Assembly: GCA_002319965.1 (NCBI GenBank)
Contig: DCJQ01000039.1
Location: 62,001-126,000 of the forward strand
Direction: 5' to 3'
DNA: 64,000 bases
From: Megasphaera sp. UBA1696
GTDB lineage: Bacteria > Bacillota > Negativicutes > Veillonellales > Megasphaeraceae
The position numbers and the translations under genes are program-made. Shown here piece after piece: positions 24,435-33,727 of the stretch (its first letter is position 1; each line of letters begins with the position of its first letter). Below the pieces are notes generated by a model. That model was not told the origin of the DNA. It searched no databases and saw only the letters and a program-made list of their open reading frames with translations.

Positions 24435-25601
24435 TTAATCGCGGTCAAAAAGATCACGCGTATATACTTTATCCTTGACATCGGCCAATTTATCCGACCA
24501 GCGATTCGAAATGATGATATCGCTCATCTTTTTGAATTCGTCTAAATCGCGAATGACGCGAGAATGGAAAAAGGCTTCTTCTTTCAGCGTCGGTTCATAG
24601 ACGACGACTTCAATGCCCTTGGCCTTGATACGCTTCATGACCCCTTGAATAGCCGAAGCCCGGAAATTATCGGAGTGACTCTTCATCGTCAGCCGATAGA
24701 CCCCGACAATGCGGGGATTTTGAGCAATGAGCATATCGGCAATATGGTCCTTTCGCGTCCGATTGGCGGCGACAATAGCAGAAATCAGATTTTGAGGCAC
24801 ATCCTGATAGTTGGCCAAGAGCTGCTTTGTATCTTTCGGCAGGCAATAACCGCCATAACCGAAGGATGGATTATTATAGAAATCCCCGATTCGAGGATCG
24901 AGGCAGACGCCCTTAATGATTTCCTTGGTGTGAAGACCGCGCATTTCGGCATACGAATCGAGTTCGTTGAAGTAGGCCACGCGCAGCGCCAAATACGTAT
25001 TGGCAAAGAGTTTTATCGCTTCCGCTTCTGTCGAACCGGTAAACAAGACGGGTATATCTTCCTTGACGGCCCCTTCGACCAATAAATTAGCAAAGGTTTT
25101 GGCTCGGTCCGATACTTCGCCGACGACGATGCGCGACGGATGAAGATTATCGTAAAGGGCCTTCCCTTCCCGCAAGAACTCCGGCGAGAATAAAATATTA
25201 TCCGTCTTGTATTTGTCCTTGATTTGCTTCGTATAGCCCACAGGCACCGTCGATTTAATGACCATGACGGCCCTAGGATTGATGGCCAACACTTCTTCGA
25301 TAACCGTTTCTACCGACGACGTATCAAAAAAGTTCCGCTTGGGATCATAATTCGTCGGCGTCGAAATAATGACGAAATCAGCCCCGGTAAAAGCCTCTTT
25401 CGGATCAAGGGTCGCCTTAAAGTGCAGGTCGTCACGCTGCAAAAAAGCCGAAATATCGGCATCAATAATAGGCGAAAGGCCTTTATTCAACAACGCGACT
25501 TTCTCAGGCACGATATCGAGAGCCACGACATCATGGTGTTGTGCAAGTAAGATTCCATTTGAAAGACCGACATACCCCGTTCCGGCAACAGCAATTTTCA
25601 T
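24435..25601 (-). CDS. ugd: UDP-glucose 6-dehydrogenase
   Basis: A 388-residue enzyme of the short E. coli Ugd type. It starts MKIAVAGTGYVGLSNGILLA (NAD-binding loop), has FSPEFLREGKALYDN and the catalytic cysteine C253 in FGYGGYCLPKDTKQL. It oxidises UDP-glucose to UDP-glucuronate using two NAD. It lies 32 bases after the GT8 gene and 16 bases before the epimerase, forming GT8-ugd-epimerase-acetyltransferase. Together the two enzymes should make UDP-GlcA and UDP-GalA for surface glycans. Confidence 0.95.
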   Translation of the reverse strand: MKIAVAGTGYVGLSNGILLAQHHDVVALDIVPEKVALLNKGLSPIIDADISAFLQRDDLHFKATLDPKEAFTGADFVIISTPTNYDPKRNFFDTSSVETVIEEVLAINPRAVMVIKSTVPVGYTKQIKDKYKTDNILFSPEFLREGKALYDNLHPSRIVVGEVSDRAKTFANLLVEGAVKEDIPVLFTGSTEAEAIKLFANTYLALRVAYFNELDSYAEMRGLHTKEIIKGVCLDPRIGDFYNNPSFGYGGYCLPKDTKQLLANYQDVPQNLISAIVAANRTRKDHIADMLIAQNPRIVGVYRLTMKSHSDNFRASAIQGVMKRIKAKGIEVVVYEPTLKEEAFFHSRVIRDLDEFKKMSDIIISNRWSDKLADVKDKVYTRDLFDRD

Positions 25602-25633
25602 TTATATCAACCACCGATTCCTAAACAACTCAA

Positions 25634-26635
25634 TTATTTGCATCCGCATTTATAACAAATTCTTAAAAGGGAATACCAAAGCATCCCCTGTATATACTTT
25701 CCATAATCACCGCGCCCTTTATGGTAGATGCCCCAATATTTAAAGTCATGATAATTGGCAGCCTTCTTAATGGGCAGCAGATTGGTAATCGTCGTCCAAG
25801 GGGACAGCTTGTTATACTGTCTCCATTGTCTATCAAAATCCGATAGTACCATTTGCCACGGCTTCCGTCTCCCCGTCCAGTGGACAATGACACTGCCGCC
25901 CCGGTCAAATTCACCGCCGTCATAGACGTTGTATTTACTGGGCAAAAAATCGTTCTGCCCATCAAAAACCAAATTTAATACATCTTGGCTTTGGCCTAAA
26001 AAACGCTCCCGCGGCTCTCCCTGATAGGAAAAGCAAAGCTCCGTAATGCCTTGCGCTTCCCATGAGGAGATATCTACCATCATGACGCCGTCATTAAAAT
26101 ACTTTCCGTTTTTTAATTTTAAATATCCGGCTCGATAGTCGATAGCCTCTTCCCGCTCCGAAACAGCACCCATGGGGCTGGATAAATTCAGACTCCATAA
26201 GGGCTGTAAGGAGGCCGTACACATCGTATCGGCATCTAAATAAATATACTTATGAGTATATTTTTTTAAAACTTTAGGCATATACAGCCGCGCATAGGTT
26301 ATCCGAGAAAACCGCTCGACCTTGATATGAAAGTCTGCAAAGGGCTCCATATTGAGCACGTATAGGATGCATCGACAGCAGTACTGTTTGGCCAGCCTTT
26401 CTATTTTTTCCATGTTTTCATGACTGCAGCCGTCCGTAAAAATATGGAAAGTAAATGCCATAGCCTTATTATTTTCCAATACGGAAACAACCGAGGCTCC
26501 CATAATGGATATAAATGCATCATTGACGTTATAACAAATATGGCAGCATTCCCCTTTTGTATTGGAGTAATCATAATCCGTCACGGATTTTAGAAAGTTG
26601 CTTTCTTTAAAAAATGATTTGTTAAATTGTTTCAT
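25634..26635 (-). CDS. Glycosyltransferase family 8 (LPS glucosyl/galactosyltransferase-like)
   Basis: A 333-residue GT-A protein of the RfaJ/GT8 group. It has an N-terminal strand-loop ICYNVNDAFISIMGAS, the metal-binding DxD in YLDADTMC, the FNDGVMMVD segment and the C-terminal VHWTGRRKPW histidine-tryptophan motif. Retaining enzymes of this family add glucose or galactose to the LPS core. The ATG at 26633-26635 has GAGGGAG six bases upstream; a start five codons earlier does not. It is the first gene of the operon, with a TATAAT box at 26795-26800 and a leader of about 150 bases. AT-rich codon use suggests acquired DNA. Confidence 0.85.
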   Translation of the reverse strand: MKQFNKSFFKESNFLKSVTDYDYSNTKGECCHICYNVNDAFISIMGASVVSVLENNKAMAFTFHIFTDGCSHENMEKIERLAKQYCCRCILYVLNMEPFADFHIKVERFSRITYARLYMPKVLKKYTHKYIYLDADTMCTASLQPLWSLNLSSPMGAVSEREEAIDYRAGYLKLKNGKYFNDGVMMVDISSWEAQGITELCFSYQGEPRERFLGQSQDVLNLVFDGQNDFLPSKYNVYDGGEFDRGGSVIVHWTGRRKPWQMVLSDFDRQWRQYNKLSPWTTITNLLPIKKAANYHDFKYWGIYHKGRGDYGKYIQGMLWYSLLRICYKCGCK

Positions 26636-27135
26636 AAATGACTCCCTCACACGATAAATCGGGATGATTCACACACTAGTCCTGTAGGAAAAAGCAGTGC
26701 TCCCAAACGTTATGACACATCAGCTCGGATCTATAAAAAAGAAATAGCCGTCAGCCCCATGTTCCATAGGCGCCCTATCACTTCAACCTTCGTTATTATA
26801 CTATAAATGGTAAAAAAAAACTATACGGCATGATTCAGTACCACGGGTATCAGGTCATAATCAGATACCCATTAAAATATTCATGCAATATTAGGCATGC
26901 TTATAAGCCGTATATACTTAAAGGCAAAATACGCCATAATAGCCTCTCTTTGATGACATACCCCGACGTCTGAAAAAAAAAGCATAAAAATATGGCCTCC
27001 TTCCCAACCCTTGGCCTATTGCCATAAGCTAAGAAGAAAGGCCATGCAGCCTCAGACCGGTAAGGCCTCTTTTCCCAGTTTCAAAAAAAATGAAGCACTG
27101 CCGCTCATCGTAAAAAGGGTAAACCGCCTGCGCCG
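26636..27135 (-). other. 500-base AT-rich intergenic region between two glycan operons
   Basis: No gene is visible. A reverse-strand TATAAT (26795-26800) with only a weak T-rich -35 could drive the GT8 operon. An isolated inverted repeat GGGTATC/GATACCC lies at 26845-26851 and 26864-26870. The lower part (27083-27107) holds a short hairpin that may terminate the upstream GT2 operon. The rest, including A- and T-runs near 26815 and 26970, looks like decayed sequence. Confidence 0.5.
27083..27107 (-). terminator. Possible terminator after the GT2 gene
   Basis: On the reverse strand TGAGC and GCTTCA flank GGCAGT, a five-pair hairpin at 27091-27107, followed by eight T. The stem is short but the T-tract is strong. 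Confidence 0.5.
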
Positions 27136-28098
27136 TCATCGCCATCTTCGTTTCGGATAATAGTGCACCAGCGAAGCCAGGCCATAGGACGTCGTGTAGG
27201 TCAGGTATTCCAGTTTTTTCCCCAACGGCATCGGTGTATCGCGAAGGAAACGCTTTAATACCTCTCGATGCTCGTTCAGTGTCCGATTATAATCCTCTTC
27301 GCAGCGATACTTAATATCATAACGCAAAAGGGCAATGATTGAGCGAACATACCCGCGAAAAGCACTGTCTAAGACGGCGCCGATGATGCCGTCCTCCTCC
27401 AGCCTCCGATAGATGCGCTCATGGACCTTAAAATTTCCGATCCAAACGTCTTTCGTATCTTTCCGAGATAAACTGTCTTCATGCTGAATATAGTGGTAAA
27501 AGATATTGGATACGAGAGCTATGGACCTCGCTTTAAGGAGAATTTCGGTCACGAACAGCTTATCTTCTGAATAGGCCAGTTTTTCATTAAACCGTATATC
27601 GCCGATGAGCTCCCGACGATAGACTTTATTCCAAGAGCTGTCGATAAAATAGCCTTTTTTCGACAGATAATTCAGCGGCAAATTACTGACTTCGACCGTT
27701 CCTGCCTCATAAGGAATCGCTTTATAAGCAGATTCTTTTATGACGCGGCAATTGACGAAATCCGTTTTCTCCCGTTCTAAGACGTCGATCATGACTTCGT
27801 ACATCTTAGCATCGATGCAGTCATCACTGTCGATAAAAGCAATATAGCGTCCTTGAGCTTCTGCAAGGCCGCGGTTGCGGGCTGAACTGACGCCGCCATT
27901 TTCTTTAGGAATGACGCGTACTCTTTCGTCTCGGGAAGCCATTTTCTGACAGAGGACGAGACTATTATCCGTAGAGCCGTCATCGATAACGAGAACTTCC
28001 ATATCGCGATAGGTCTGGGCTAATACACTCTCCAAGGTATCCTGCACATAGCATTCATTATTGTAAACAGGCATGATAATGCTCAACGATGGCTTCAT
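27136..28098 (-). CDS. Glycosyltransferase family 2
   Basis: A 320-residue GT-A inverting transferase with LSIIMPVYNNECYVQDTLES at the N-terminus, VLVIDDGSTDNS for nucleotide-sugar binding, GGVSSARNRGL, and the metal-binding IAFIDSDDCID. The C-terminal part is alpha-helical. Family members add one sugar to a lipid-linked glycan or LPS on the cytoplasmic face. Its ATG overlaps the stop of the O-antigen ligase gene (ATGA), so they are translationally coupled; it is the last gene of the upstream operon. Donor and acceptor are not deducible. Confidence 0.9.
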   Translation of the reverse strand: MKPSLSIIMPVYNNECYVQDTLESVLAQTYRDMEVLVIDDGSTDNSLVLCQKMASRDERVRVIPKENGGVSSARNRGLAEAQGRYIAFIDSDDCIDAKMYEVMIDVLEREKTDFVNCRVIKESAYKAIPYEAGTVEVSNLPLNYLSKKGYFIDSSWNKVYRRELIGDIRFNEKLAYSEDKLFVTEILLKARSIALVSNIFYHYIQHEDSLSRKDTKDVWIGNFKVHERIYRRLEEDGIIGAVLDSAFRGYVRSIIALLRYDIKYRCEEDYNRTLNEHREVLKRFLRDTPMPLGKKLEYLTYTTSYGLASLVHYYPKRRWR

Positions 28099-29303
28099 GG
28101 GTGACTCGTCTCCTTTTTATAGTGTTCCCGGCTGTAAATCACCATGCCCCAATAAAACCAATAGAGATGCATCGTATGGCGATTGAAAAAATCATAGTCA
28201 AAGAGTCCGAAGAGGTAAATAGCTAATATCGGAAGGAAAAAGCCAATCAGCCAGGGAAGCCCCGGACCATGATTCCGATAGAAGGCGATGAGCGAGGCCA
28301 TAAAGGTTTTTAGCTGAAATAAAATGAGAATCAAAAAGCCGCTCAAGCCGACGAGTCCCGTTTCATTCCAAACTTGCAGATAAATATTATGCGGCGATTG
28401 GATATTTTTTTCATGGAAAGGATTTTCTGCTTCAAATCGTTCATGATAGACTTCGCCCCAACGGCCGAGGCCGATACCGATGTAAGGCTTTTCCTCAATG
28501 AGCTGAACTGCCACCTGGGTCAAATAGACCCGTCCGTCTTGACTGATATCGCGATGGAGGCGGTCAGAAATAAACTGCGGCGCAGCTATACCAAGTCCCA
28601 AGCAGGCCAGAACGAGAAGGGCGACCAAGCCTTTTACCACCAGCCAATCCCGGCCTAAGCAGGCGAAGAGCAGCAACACAAAAAAGACGATGGAAAAGGC
28701 CAAATAGGCATTGCGGGAGCCCGTACAGAGAATGGCGGCCAAAGAAGCCAAACAGACTAAGACTATCAAAAAAGACGTCTTCGGCCAAAGAGCACGGAAG
28801 CGAATCGTGCCAAATAATACGGCAGGCAGCAGTACCAACAGGGTGCTTGCTAAAACGTTAGGACTGCTGAAGGGGCCAAATAAGCGATTATTCTGCCAAA
28901 TCGGATCCGCAGCCACCACCCCTAAATACCAGAGTAGAGACAGAGACAGGCCGGCCCAAACGGCAGGAAAAGTCCCCTTCCCCGGCCGCGCCATAAGGAT
29001 GACTAAGAGGAGCGGCAACAGGCGTTCTATGTACTTTAAAAGCACGACAGGCTGCCCGTTATTAAAGGGAATCGTCAAGGCTGCCGTACCAAAAAAGATG
29101 ACAATGGCCACTACGGTTTGCCAAACGATGGACGTTTTCCACAGCGTGCCCATGACAGACCGACCTTCTTTTTTACAAAGGATCACGTGAGTCACAAAAG
29201 ATGCCGTCATCAGTGAGCCCGATCCGGCACCACAGCTGAGGGCCAATAAAAAGATTGGAACGTATGGAAGATACGTTTGTTGAAATATTCGCCAATAAGC
29301 CAT
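28095..29303 (-). CDS. O-antigen ligase family protein (WaaL/Wzy_C-like)
   Basis: A 402-residue polytopic membrane protein with about ten to twelve helices and one long loop (residues 250-330) containing SRNAYLAFSIVFF upstream and YIGIGLGRWGEVYHERF, PHNIYLQVWNETGLVGL, the RxxxL and HxxxxxxxG patterns of the Wzy_C domain. Such proteins ligate undecaprenyl-linked polysaccharide to lipid A-core, or polymerise O-units, at the periplasmic face. This supports a diderm envelope. The start at 29301-29303 is ATG preceded by GGAG at eight bases; a TTG two codons earlier is less likely. Confidence 0.85.
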   Translation of the reverse strand: MAYWRIFQQTYLPYVPIFLLALSCGAGSGSLMTASFVTHVILCKKEGRSVMGTLWKTSIVWQTVVAIVIFFGTAALTIPFNNGQPVVLLKYIERLLPLLLVILMARPGKGTFPAVWAGLSLSLLWYLGVVAADPIWQNNRLFGPFSSPNVLASTLLVLLPAVLFGTIRFRALWPKTSFLIVLVCLASLAAILCTGSRNAYLAFSIVFFVLLLFACLGRDWLVVKGLVALLVLACLGLGIAAPQFISDRLHRDISQDGRVYLTQVAVQLIEEKPYIGIGLGRWGEVYHERFEAENPFHEKNIQSPHNIYLQVWNETGLVGLSGFLILILFQLKTFMASLIAFYRNHGPGLPWLIGFFLPILAIYLFGLFDYDFFNRHTMHLYWFYWGMVIYSREHYKKETSHP

Positions 29304-29336
29304 AAACAAGTCTCCACTCTGGCCGAGTCGTGCCGG

Positions 29337-31367
29337 TCAAAGCCAGGCATCAACAGGCCGTAATAATTCAGGCCGCTGCAGACAATACGCCGTCAAGCAT
29401 TTCTCAGCTGCGCAAATATCGTCATAGGGCGCATCTCCTTGAAGGACATCAGCGCCAGAAGTTGCTGTCAGTGATTGATAATGGGTTTCTCCGCAGCCGC
29501 CAATGGAATCCAAATTCACCCAATGATGGGGCGTGACGCATGACATTACCGTATCAGTCAGGGATTCAAACAGTGAATAGTAGGTAAATCCCGCCGGTGC
29601 AATGAGTTCAAAAAGGGTCGGTAAAATATTCATATGACTGCCGATACGATTGCCTGCCAACGAATCCTTATCGAGTTCTCGATGATGGAACATGAGGACC
29701 GGCGAATGGAGCTCCCGGAAGGTATATGCCCGCTTCATAAAGGACGTATGCTGCAGTTCCGGGCACTTGAAGCCATGGTCACCGGTGACGATAAACAGGC
29801 TGTCAGGATAGGCCGCCTTCATCTTTTGAATAAACTCATTGATAGCTCTGTCAGCATACCAAAAGGTTCCCAAGGTCTTAGGGATAATCGATTCCTTTAA
29901 CACATCGGGCTGAACCTTCATAATTTTTTTAGCATTAAAGCCAAGATCTTTTAAAGGCAGCTTATACGGCCCATGATTCGATGTCGTATAGACAAAGTGG
30001 AACTGCGGCATATCATCACTTCGCGCTTGTATCATCTCAGCAACCTTGTTCAGGAAAATATGGTCGTAGACGCCGACCCAGGATCGCGGCGCTTTCGGAC
30101 CGCAGATATCGGTACCGGAATAGGAATGGTTAAACCCGCAAGCCGGCGCAAAGTGGTTGAAATTGCCATGAGATAAGCTGCCGCCGTACCAATAATTCGT
30201 TTCATAGCCCAGCTTGCGCAGCTGTATCGGCAGTGACGTCGGCAGCGTCCCTTCCCAAAAAGGTTCTCTCTCATTCAGTTCCATACCGGCATCAAAGATT
30301 CCCAGCATGAGGCCGACGATAGACGGACGGGAAATGATGCCGCCGGATAACGTCGTATTGATAGACGCCGTATGGGCATCATGCATCAATTTTTTTCCTT
30401 CATCGGCAATATGAAGGTCGGCAAAGGCCGGATCGAAATAAGGCTGAGAATAACTTTCACCGACAACTAAGAAAATATGGGACGGCCGCTTTATCTTAGG
30501 CCCTTTTGCCTGGTGAGTAACAGCCTTCAAAGCCTCATTAAAAGAATCTGTCGTCCCGCCCCTTTGCTCAATAAAGGGCTTTACGAAAGCGAGATTTTCT
30601 GCCGGGCTTCGCTGCATCCGCTCACTCATGCGGCGATGGCCGAGCATCTTTAAGGCAATCAAATCATCGACGGTGGCTTTAGCCAAAAAGGGATCGCTCT
30701 TGACAATGGCCGGAATCGTATCCCATTCCGGTTTATCATCGTGCCAAAAGGTACCGCCGTAGCGAAAAAAGTAAAAAGCACCGATAAAAAACAAGATGAG
30801 AGAAGCATTGAAAACATAATAATGCCAGCCGCTGATGGACGGATAGGGAATCACCGGCGTCGACAACATAGCGTGAAGGACGAAAAAGATAATGGCTACG
30901 TAAGGAATGAGCATGGCCAATTTTCGAGCCCCATGGTATTGATGAAAAAAGATGTCGATGAGGTTGTTTTTTTCAGCCTTTTCACCGAGAAAGACGATAT
31001 TATTAAAAATATCGTGAAACTGGTTATAGAAAATCATTTTTCCAACGAAAGCAACGTAGAGGACAACGCTGTAAAGGATGCCCAGTAAGATACGTATCAG
31101 ATCGCCGTACTGGCTCCAAACCCCTATGAAAAGACCGGGCAGCGTAACCAGGACCATCGAAAAGACAAAGACATAAGCATTTAAATCCATGCCCCACCAA
31201 AAACCGAAGCGAAAACATTCCCACAAGGCAGTCCGCTTGCCGGCAAAACCCGGATACGGATTATGGACATAAATGAAGATGCCTCTGAATACGGCACATA
31301 AAATCGGAAAAAAGATCCATACCTTGACATCCTGTTGAACTGCTAAAAAAAACTGCTCAAACACCAT
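29337..31367 (-). CDS. LTA-synthase-like sulfatase-superfamily membrane transferase
   Basis: A 676-residue protein with five N-terminal membrane helices (residues 1-200) and a large extracytoplasmic alkaline-phosphatase-fold domain. Motifs: IFLVVGESYSQPYFDP (metal-binding Glu), NTTLSGGI with the likely nucleophilic threonine, FVYTTSNHGPYKLP, and FIVTGDHGFKCPELQH with the Asp-His metal ligands. The family transfers phosphoglycerol or phosphoethanolamine from a phospholipid. In a diderm locus, modification of LPS or a surface glycan with such a group is more likely than making teichoic acid. It starts 11 bases after the GT4 gene, following GGGAGGAATAG. Confidence 0.85.
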   Translation of the reverse strand: MVFEQFFLAVQQDVKVWIFFPILCAVFRGIFIYVHNPYPGFAGKRTALWECFRFGFWWGMDLNAYVFVFSMVLVTLPGLFIGVWSQYGDLIRILLGILYSVVLYVAFVGKMIFYNQFHDIFNNIVFLGEKAEKNNLIDIFFHQYHGARKLAMLIPYVAIIFFVLHAMLSTPVIPYPSISGWHYYVFNASLILFFIGAFYFFRYGGTFWHDDKPEWDTIPAIVKSDPFLAKATVDDLIALKMLGHRRMSERMQRSPAENLAFVKPFIEQRGGTTDSFNEALKAVTHQAKGPKIKRPSHIFLVVGESYSQPYFDPAFADLHIADEGKKLMHDAHTASINTTLSGGIISRPSIVGLMLGIFDAGMELNEREPFWEGTLPTSLPIQLRKLGYETNYWYGGSLSHGNFNHFAPACGFNHSYSGTDICGPKAPRSWVGVYDHIFLNKVAEMIQARSDDMPQFHFVYTTSNHGPYKLPLKDLGFNAKKIMKVQPDVLKESIIPKTLGTFWYADRAINEFIQKMKAAYPDSLFIVTGDHGFKCPELQHTSFMKRAYTFRELHSPVLMFHHRELDKDSLAGNRIGSHMNILPTLFELIAPAGFTYYSLFESLTDTVMSCVTPHHWVNLDSIGGCGETHYQSLTATSGADVLQGDAPYDDICAAEKCLTAYCLQRPELLRPVDAWL

Positions 31368-31378
31368 CTATTCCTCCC

Positions 31379-32563
31379 TCATATCTGCGAAGTTTTCTTA
31401 ATTTGCGACTCAATGAGATCCTGCCACTGTTGCCAAACGACATCCGGATAATATGGCTTCATATCCGCTAATGCCTGCTGGCCTAAAGTCTGTCGCAAGA
31501 TCTGATCTTTCATTAATCGTTCCAGTCCATCAGCAAACGACGTAACCCCCTCATCACATAGGACTCCGTTTTTTCCATCTACAATCAAATCGCGAACAGC
31601 ATCGGCTGATTTAAACCCGACACTGGGAAGTCCCGTAGCCATAGCTTCCGTAAGGGCTAAGGGAAATCCTTCAAAAGCTGAAGGAAAGGCGAAGATATCT
31701 GCCTGCCTTAATTCCTCTTGAATAGCCTTTGTCGTACCGGCAAAATGAATTCGCTCCGTCAGCCCCTGTCTATCTACGAACTGAATCAACTGATTGTAGT
31801 AGTCCTTCTCCCTGATTTCACCCCAAATCCAAAGATTCCAATCAGGATATCGCCCTGCTAAAGAGGCAAACGCTTCGATTAGGATATGTGTCTGCTTTTG
31901 GTCAGCATCGATGCGGCCAACGGTAATCATCTTATACGTCGATTTAGAGTGCCCCATCTGTGCCCGCTCTGACTCTGGAACAGGCTCAACGACATTAGGG
32001 ATCCAAACAACCGGTGTATGGCGGAGATACTGTCGGGCTTCGGCAACATAGGATGGCATGAGTACCTGAACAACATCAGCTTTTGCCTTTTCATCAAGGC
32101 CTCTGCGATTGCATTTACCCATAACGGCCTGGATAGAATTATGCATCATGGCAATAATCGGAATGGTATGGCCTGCCCAACGGTCTGCCACTTGGATGGC
32201 TTCATGGTTATAGGCAATGATACAGTCGATTTCCGTCGGACTCAGCCGTTTGCGAAGTTTTTCAACAGAGAGTGAAGCCCAATAAGCTTCGACAGGCCGG
32301 TCCATAAGTGGAATGACTCGGTTCACTTCTCGTTTTATTTTAATCCATAAGGGTATTTTTTCCGGGTGGACATCTAAATACAAGCATTCTACCCCAGCAT
32401 CGAAAGGAAAGTACGGAACCGCGCCCGGGTCATCGTTGGTTGCTACCAGTACCCGATATCCCCGGGCCAGCATGGCATTGGCCATATTCGTTAAGACTTT
32501 TTCCGTTCCGGCACTCGCCGTTACCGTTTCATCGCCCATATAGAGCAGTAATAGTGTCTTCAA
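31379..32563 (-). CDS. Glycosyltransferase family 4 (GT-B)
   Basis: A 394-residue GT-B retaining transferase. The C-terminal lobe has ITVGRIDADQKQTHILIEAF, the donor-binding start, and PSAFEGFPLALTEAMATGLP with the conserved EX7E. The N-terminal lobe begins with a glycine/serine-rich stretch typical of acceptor binding. The start codon is TTG (32561-32563), preceded by GGGGAAGGGG. It lies in a tightly packed operon with other glycosyltransferases, so it probably adds a core or O-unit sugar. Donor is not deducible. Confidence 0.9.
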   Translation of the reverse strand: MKTLLLLYMGDETVTASAGTEKVLTNMANAMLARGYRVLVATNDDPGAVPYFPFDAGVECLYLDVHPEKIPLWIKIKREVNRVIPLMDRPVEAYWASLSVEKLRKRLSPTEIDCIIAYNHEAIQVADRWAGHTIPIIAMMHNSIQAVMGKCNRRGLDEKAKADVVQVLMPSYVAEARQYLRHTPVVWIPNVVEPVPESERAQMGHSKSTYKMITVGRIDADQKQTHILIEAFASLAGRYPDWNLWIWGEIREKDYYNQLIQFVDRQGLTERIHFAGTTKAIQEELRQADIFAFPSAFEGFPLALTEAMATGLPSVGFKSADAVRDLIVDGKNGVLCDEGVTSFADGLERLMKDQILRQTLGQQALADMKPYYPDVVWQQWQDLIESQIKKTSQI

Positions 32564-32596
32564 TCGGTTTCCCCTTCCCCTCGTCCGTCGAGGTTC

Positions 32597-33727
32597 TTAT
32601 TTTAAAACATTCTGTAAGAACGTTGCTGTACTGAAATCATGATTTACTCGTTTTAATTCAGCCTCATACGTCGGCAGCATCTGTTCGTAGGACTGCAAAA
32701 ACTGTCCCAGTTGCTGACGGAGACGTCCCAGGTCTTGTAAGTCCACTTCTTGGCCGACGGTATAATTCTTAAGAATTTCCGGATTCAAGACAGACGTAGC
32801 CAATACGGGCTTATACAGGGCCAAGGCATTGAAATAGACGGCGCTCCAATTATACAGATACCGTTCATTGCTGTAAGGTAAAAACAATACATCGACGCTT
32901 TGCAGCAAATCGTACCAGGCCATGCCCAGTACCTTCCCTTTCATAAAGCGAACGGCTGATTCACGGCTGTATTTTTCCATAATCCGTTCCATATCGTCAG
33001 CATCTTCGGGGCCGGTCGGCGCCGCTTGAACGACGAGCTCCGCCTTCCCTTCCAAATGGCTGTCCAAAAAGGCCCGGATAATGCCGTCAATATCTTTTTC
33101 TCCCTTGCGGTAGTGACCGAAGAAACCGATGCGTATCGGTTCATGATACGTAAAGTTTGCCGTCACCGAAATGCCTTGCGGAAGGAGAACCGGCGGCGGA
33201 ATGATTTCAATTTTAGAGACGTGATCGTCTTTGAAGTCATTGCGGAGGCTCGTAATTTTTAACTTAATATTTTTATAGCCTTCGCAGCGCCGGGCCTGTT
33301 TGAGGAATTTCGGCTTTTCATGGGGATTGACCCCCAAAAAGATAAAAATAACCGGCACTGGGCTCTCTTTCAATTTACTTTTATGCAGCGATCGTAAATA
33401 TCGATACGTCGCCGTCGTCAGTACAATGGCGTCCACTTCATGGCGGCAGGCCTTTTCATAGGCCGCATCGAACCAACGGATACGCCGCCGTTCCCGCTGG
33501 ATGGACAGCCAGATTTTCTTTAGTTTTCCGACGCCTTCATAGTCGACGATCTCACCGCCGCTCATATATTCAATCGGGATTCCAAAATCAACGGGCAGGC
33601 TGCTGTTTTCCGGCAAATATAGCACCGGCTCATGGCCTTCTTTCTTCAGTTCATCGATGATCAGACGATCGAACTCCTGTTCAAACCCGCCTTGTGTCTT
33701 CACTGTTTCTAAAATAGCTACCCGCAT
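32597..33727 (-). CDS. Glycosyltransferase, GT-B fold (GT4-like)
   Basis: A 376-residue protein that starts MRVAILETVKTQGGFEQEFD and has a GT4-like C-terminal lobe: IRIGFFGHYRKGEKDIDGII, LLQSVDVLFLPYSNERYLYN and ALYKPVLATS. The EX7E motif is less clear than in its neighbour, so the family assignment is less exact. The ATG at 33725-33727 overlaps the stop of the preceding GT2 gene (TAATG) and follows CGGAG. It acts in the cytoplasm on a lipid-linked or LPS acceptor. Confidence 0.75.
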   Translation of the reverse strand: MRVAILETVKTQGGFEQEFDRLIIDELKKEGHEPVLYLPENSSLPVDFGIPIEYMSGGEIVDYEGVGKLKKIWLSIQRERRRIRWFDAAYEKACRHEVDAIVLTTATYRYLRSLHKSKLKESPVPVIFIFLGVNPHEKPKFLKQARRCEGYKNIKLKITSLRNDFKDDHVSKIEIIPPPVLLPQGISVTANFTYHEPIRIGFFGHYRKGEKDIDGIIRAFLDSHLEGKAELVVQAAPTGPEDADDMERIMEKYSRESAVRFMKGKVLGMAWYDLLQSVDVLFLPYSNERYLYNWSAVYFNALALYKPVLATSVLNPEILKNYTVGQEVDLQDLGRLRQQLGQFLQSYEQMLPTYEAELKRVNHDFSTATFLQNVLK

